The notes under the pieces: model-generated | What the model was told of the DNA's origin: nothing | The model's database searches: none | What the model saw: the letters and a program-made list of their open reading frames with translations, nothing else | Translations under genes and position numbers: made by a program | In this document: piece by piece, positions 62,560 through 64,000 of the stretch | Layout: every line of letters begins with the position of its first letter | Numbering within the stretch: the stretch's first letter is position 1 | Source of the DNA: Apricaphanius iberus | Lineage: Eukaryota > Chordata > Actinopteri > Cyprinodontiformes > Aphaniidae | Length of the DNA stretch: 64,000 nt | Direction of reading: 5' to 3' | NCBI GenBank assembly: GCA_028564705.1 | Contig: JAPXFQ010000787.1 | Location: 1,736,001-1,800,000, forward strand

Positions 62560-64000
62560 AAACATCAATAGCTTGCAGCGCTTATTGCTAAAGGCGAGGT
62601 AGATGGGATTCCGTGAGCCGTATCGTTATAGATCACATGCTGCGGTCACCGAGGGCCGCCTAAGGCAAAAAATACTAAACAGCCTTTCTTCTGCTTGCAT
62701 TCCTTTGATCTTCAATAATTAATTAGATGATTATTACACTAAGCTTCCTCTGTGTTTGATGTGCGTAATAGGCCATTAGTCTGGAAATGGTGTGGCTGGG
62801 ACCGTCATGTTTCCAACACTTGAAAAGTCAATGAAATGCTTTGAGGTGATGTTTACGCCCTTGTTTGTCTGTCAATTCATCCTACATGAAACAGGCTGTC
62901 CCACCGAGACGCCGCGCATGGTTTATACACACACAGACACAAGCAGATGAACATTACCATTAGGCTGCAGCATAAATAGAAAACACAAACATCCATTAGC
63001 ATAACGAATGTGCTGATCATAACTATACATCAGTGAGCTCGACCCTAATGCTTTTTGAGTTTATCTTTGCCCCGATAATGAGAGCAGGCTTAATGTGAGT
63101 CTGTCTGTCTAATAACCCATAACCGCATGAAAGAAATATTTGCTTTGTCTCTCAGTTATTTTTGACTTATTTTGCAGCACAGCCGAGCAGAAAATGAAAT
63201 AAAATCGGTTTAAAGCCGTCTAAGAGAGGGACTCGAGGTCGACGTTGATGCGGTACCCTGATAATCTGGTTTAGGGTTGATATACTCTCCAAACTGAGAC
63301 TAGAGATCATGGAGTTCAACTGTCTCATTTTAGGTTCAGTGACTTTGCAAAACCCGCTGTTTAATAAAATTAGGTGCACAGTGCTTCGACTGGAGGTTTC
63401 ATTTCAAGGACAAACCTGCAAGAAAGGAGAAATCTGTGGCGCTGTTTCATGGAAGTGATTTTAATGTCCCAGGCTCAAGCCCTATCGTTCTGCATCTGTT
63501 TTCAACCATTTTGAATATAAAACATTGTTTTATCTTTTGAATCACTTATCTGCATCCAGCTCAGGCGTACATAAGTGGAGAAATAAAATATGATGTGGAC
63601 CAAAACAAATGATATTCATGAGTTCACCTTCACCTGTAGGAAGAGCTGTGCAAGTTCAGCCTTTCACAAGAATGAGATCAAAGTGTCGTCCAGTAAGAAT
63701 CCAATTTTAGTCCAAAATTAATTAGGCTGAGAACCAAGAACAGAGTGGAAAATTCTGATTTAAATTCAACAACCTTAAGAAGTTCAAATGTATCAAATTT
63801 TAGGCTGTCTTCCAATAAGAGTTGTTCCTGATCTAAAACAGTTATATCTCTATTTGATTTTGGCCATTTTTTTTCTGTGTTCTTTCCTGTATTTCTCTAT
63901 GTTCATACAAGATGCATTTCAAAAACAAATAATGACATTAGTGACCACCATTTGCAGTTTTCAGACAAAAGAAAATAGTTACTAAGCTACCAATTCCATG
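62560..64000. other. Unique DNA, possible conserved noncoding sequence
   Basis: No exon with clear splice sites. The part 62700-63160 is mixed-composition with TAAT-type motifs and few simple repeats. Constraint cannot be judged from one sequence. Confidence 0.25.

Noticed and set aside
1..64000. CRISPR arrays, rRNA or true tRNA genes
   Set aside because: No regularly spaced repeats, no rRNA conserved segments and no complete tRNA cloverleaf; only tRNA-like SINE boxes.

Overview
The window is a gene-poor stretch of vertebrate nuclear DNA. It is most likely from a ray-finned (teleost) fish: the interspersed repeats are ones I recognise from teleosts, namely Tc1-like DNA transposons, hAT elements and hAT MITEs with 8-bp target duplications, L2/Rex1-type LINE 3' ends with the 'ggcgctatataaataaa' signature, and tRNA-like SINE segments. 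Base composition is AT-rich with many mono-, di-, tri- and tetranucleotide runs. No complete cellular protein-coding gene is visible, and nearly all open frames are chance ORFs, repeat translations or transposase relics. There is no bacterial-type operon, CRISPR array, rRNA or recognisable tRNA gene.

Layout. 0-9.8 kb: LINE 3' end, Tc1 relic, a GC-rich relic, the first copy of an unclassified repeat family and a degenerate 24/28-bp minisatellite (7.25-7.87 kb). 9.88-11.20 kb: hAT element with near-identical 8-bp target duplications. 13.86-16.79 kb: the most gene-like object, a hAT transposon on the minus strand with a TTF-type zinc-finger part and a 495-residue catalytic/dimerisation ORF, disabled by stops and a frameshift, followed directly by a minus-strand LINE relic (17.0-18.1 kb). 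19.98-20.31 kb: hAT MITE. 20.86-22.19 kb: Tc1 copy with TA target sites. 23.7-24.2 kb: second copy of the unclassified family. 29-34 kb: Tc1 fragments, a LINE 3' end and a 621-bp hAT-type MITE. 38.6-39.1 kb: CT/CA-rich sequence ending in a perfect CAG|GTAAGT donor, a candidate noncoding first exon of a plus-strand gene whose intron would run rightwards. 39.86-41.2 kb: three diverged local repeats. 44.75-45.25 kb: a palindrome with about 230-bp arms. 49.47-52.08 kb: a Tc1-like element carrying nested LINE, SINE and MITE insertions. 55.9-64 kb: mostly unique sequence with two small local duplications, the third copy of the unclassified family and stretches that look like conserved noncoding DNA.

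The content is best read as intergenic and/or long-intron DNA shaped by successive transposon insertions. Only the possible first exon at 38.6-39.1 kb suggests a host gene, and its identity cannot be told from this window. I do not see a convincing undescribed biological system. The most informative items are the nested Tc1/MITE/SINE composite, the large palindrome, the hAT copy with a long ORF, the three-copy unclassified repeat family and the local duplications near the putative first exon.
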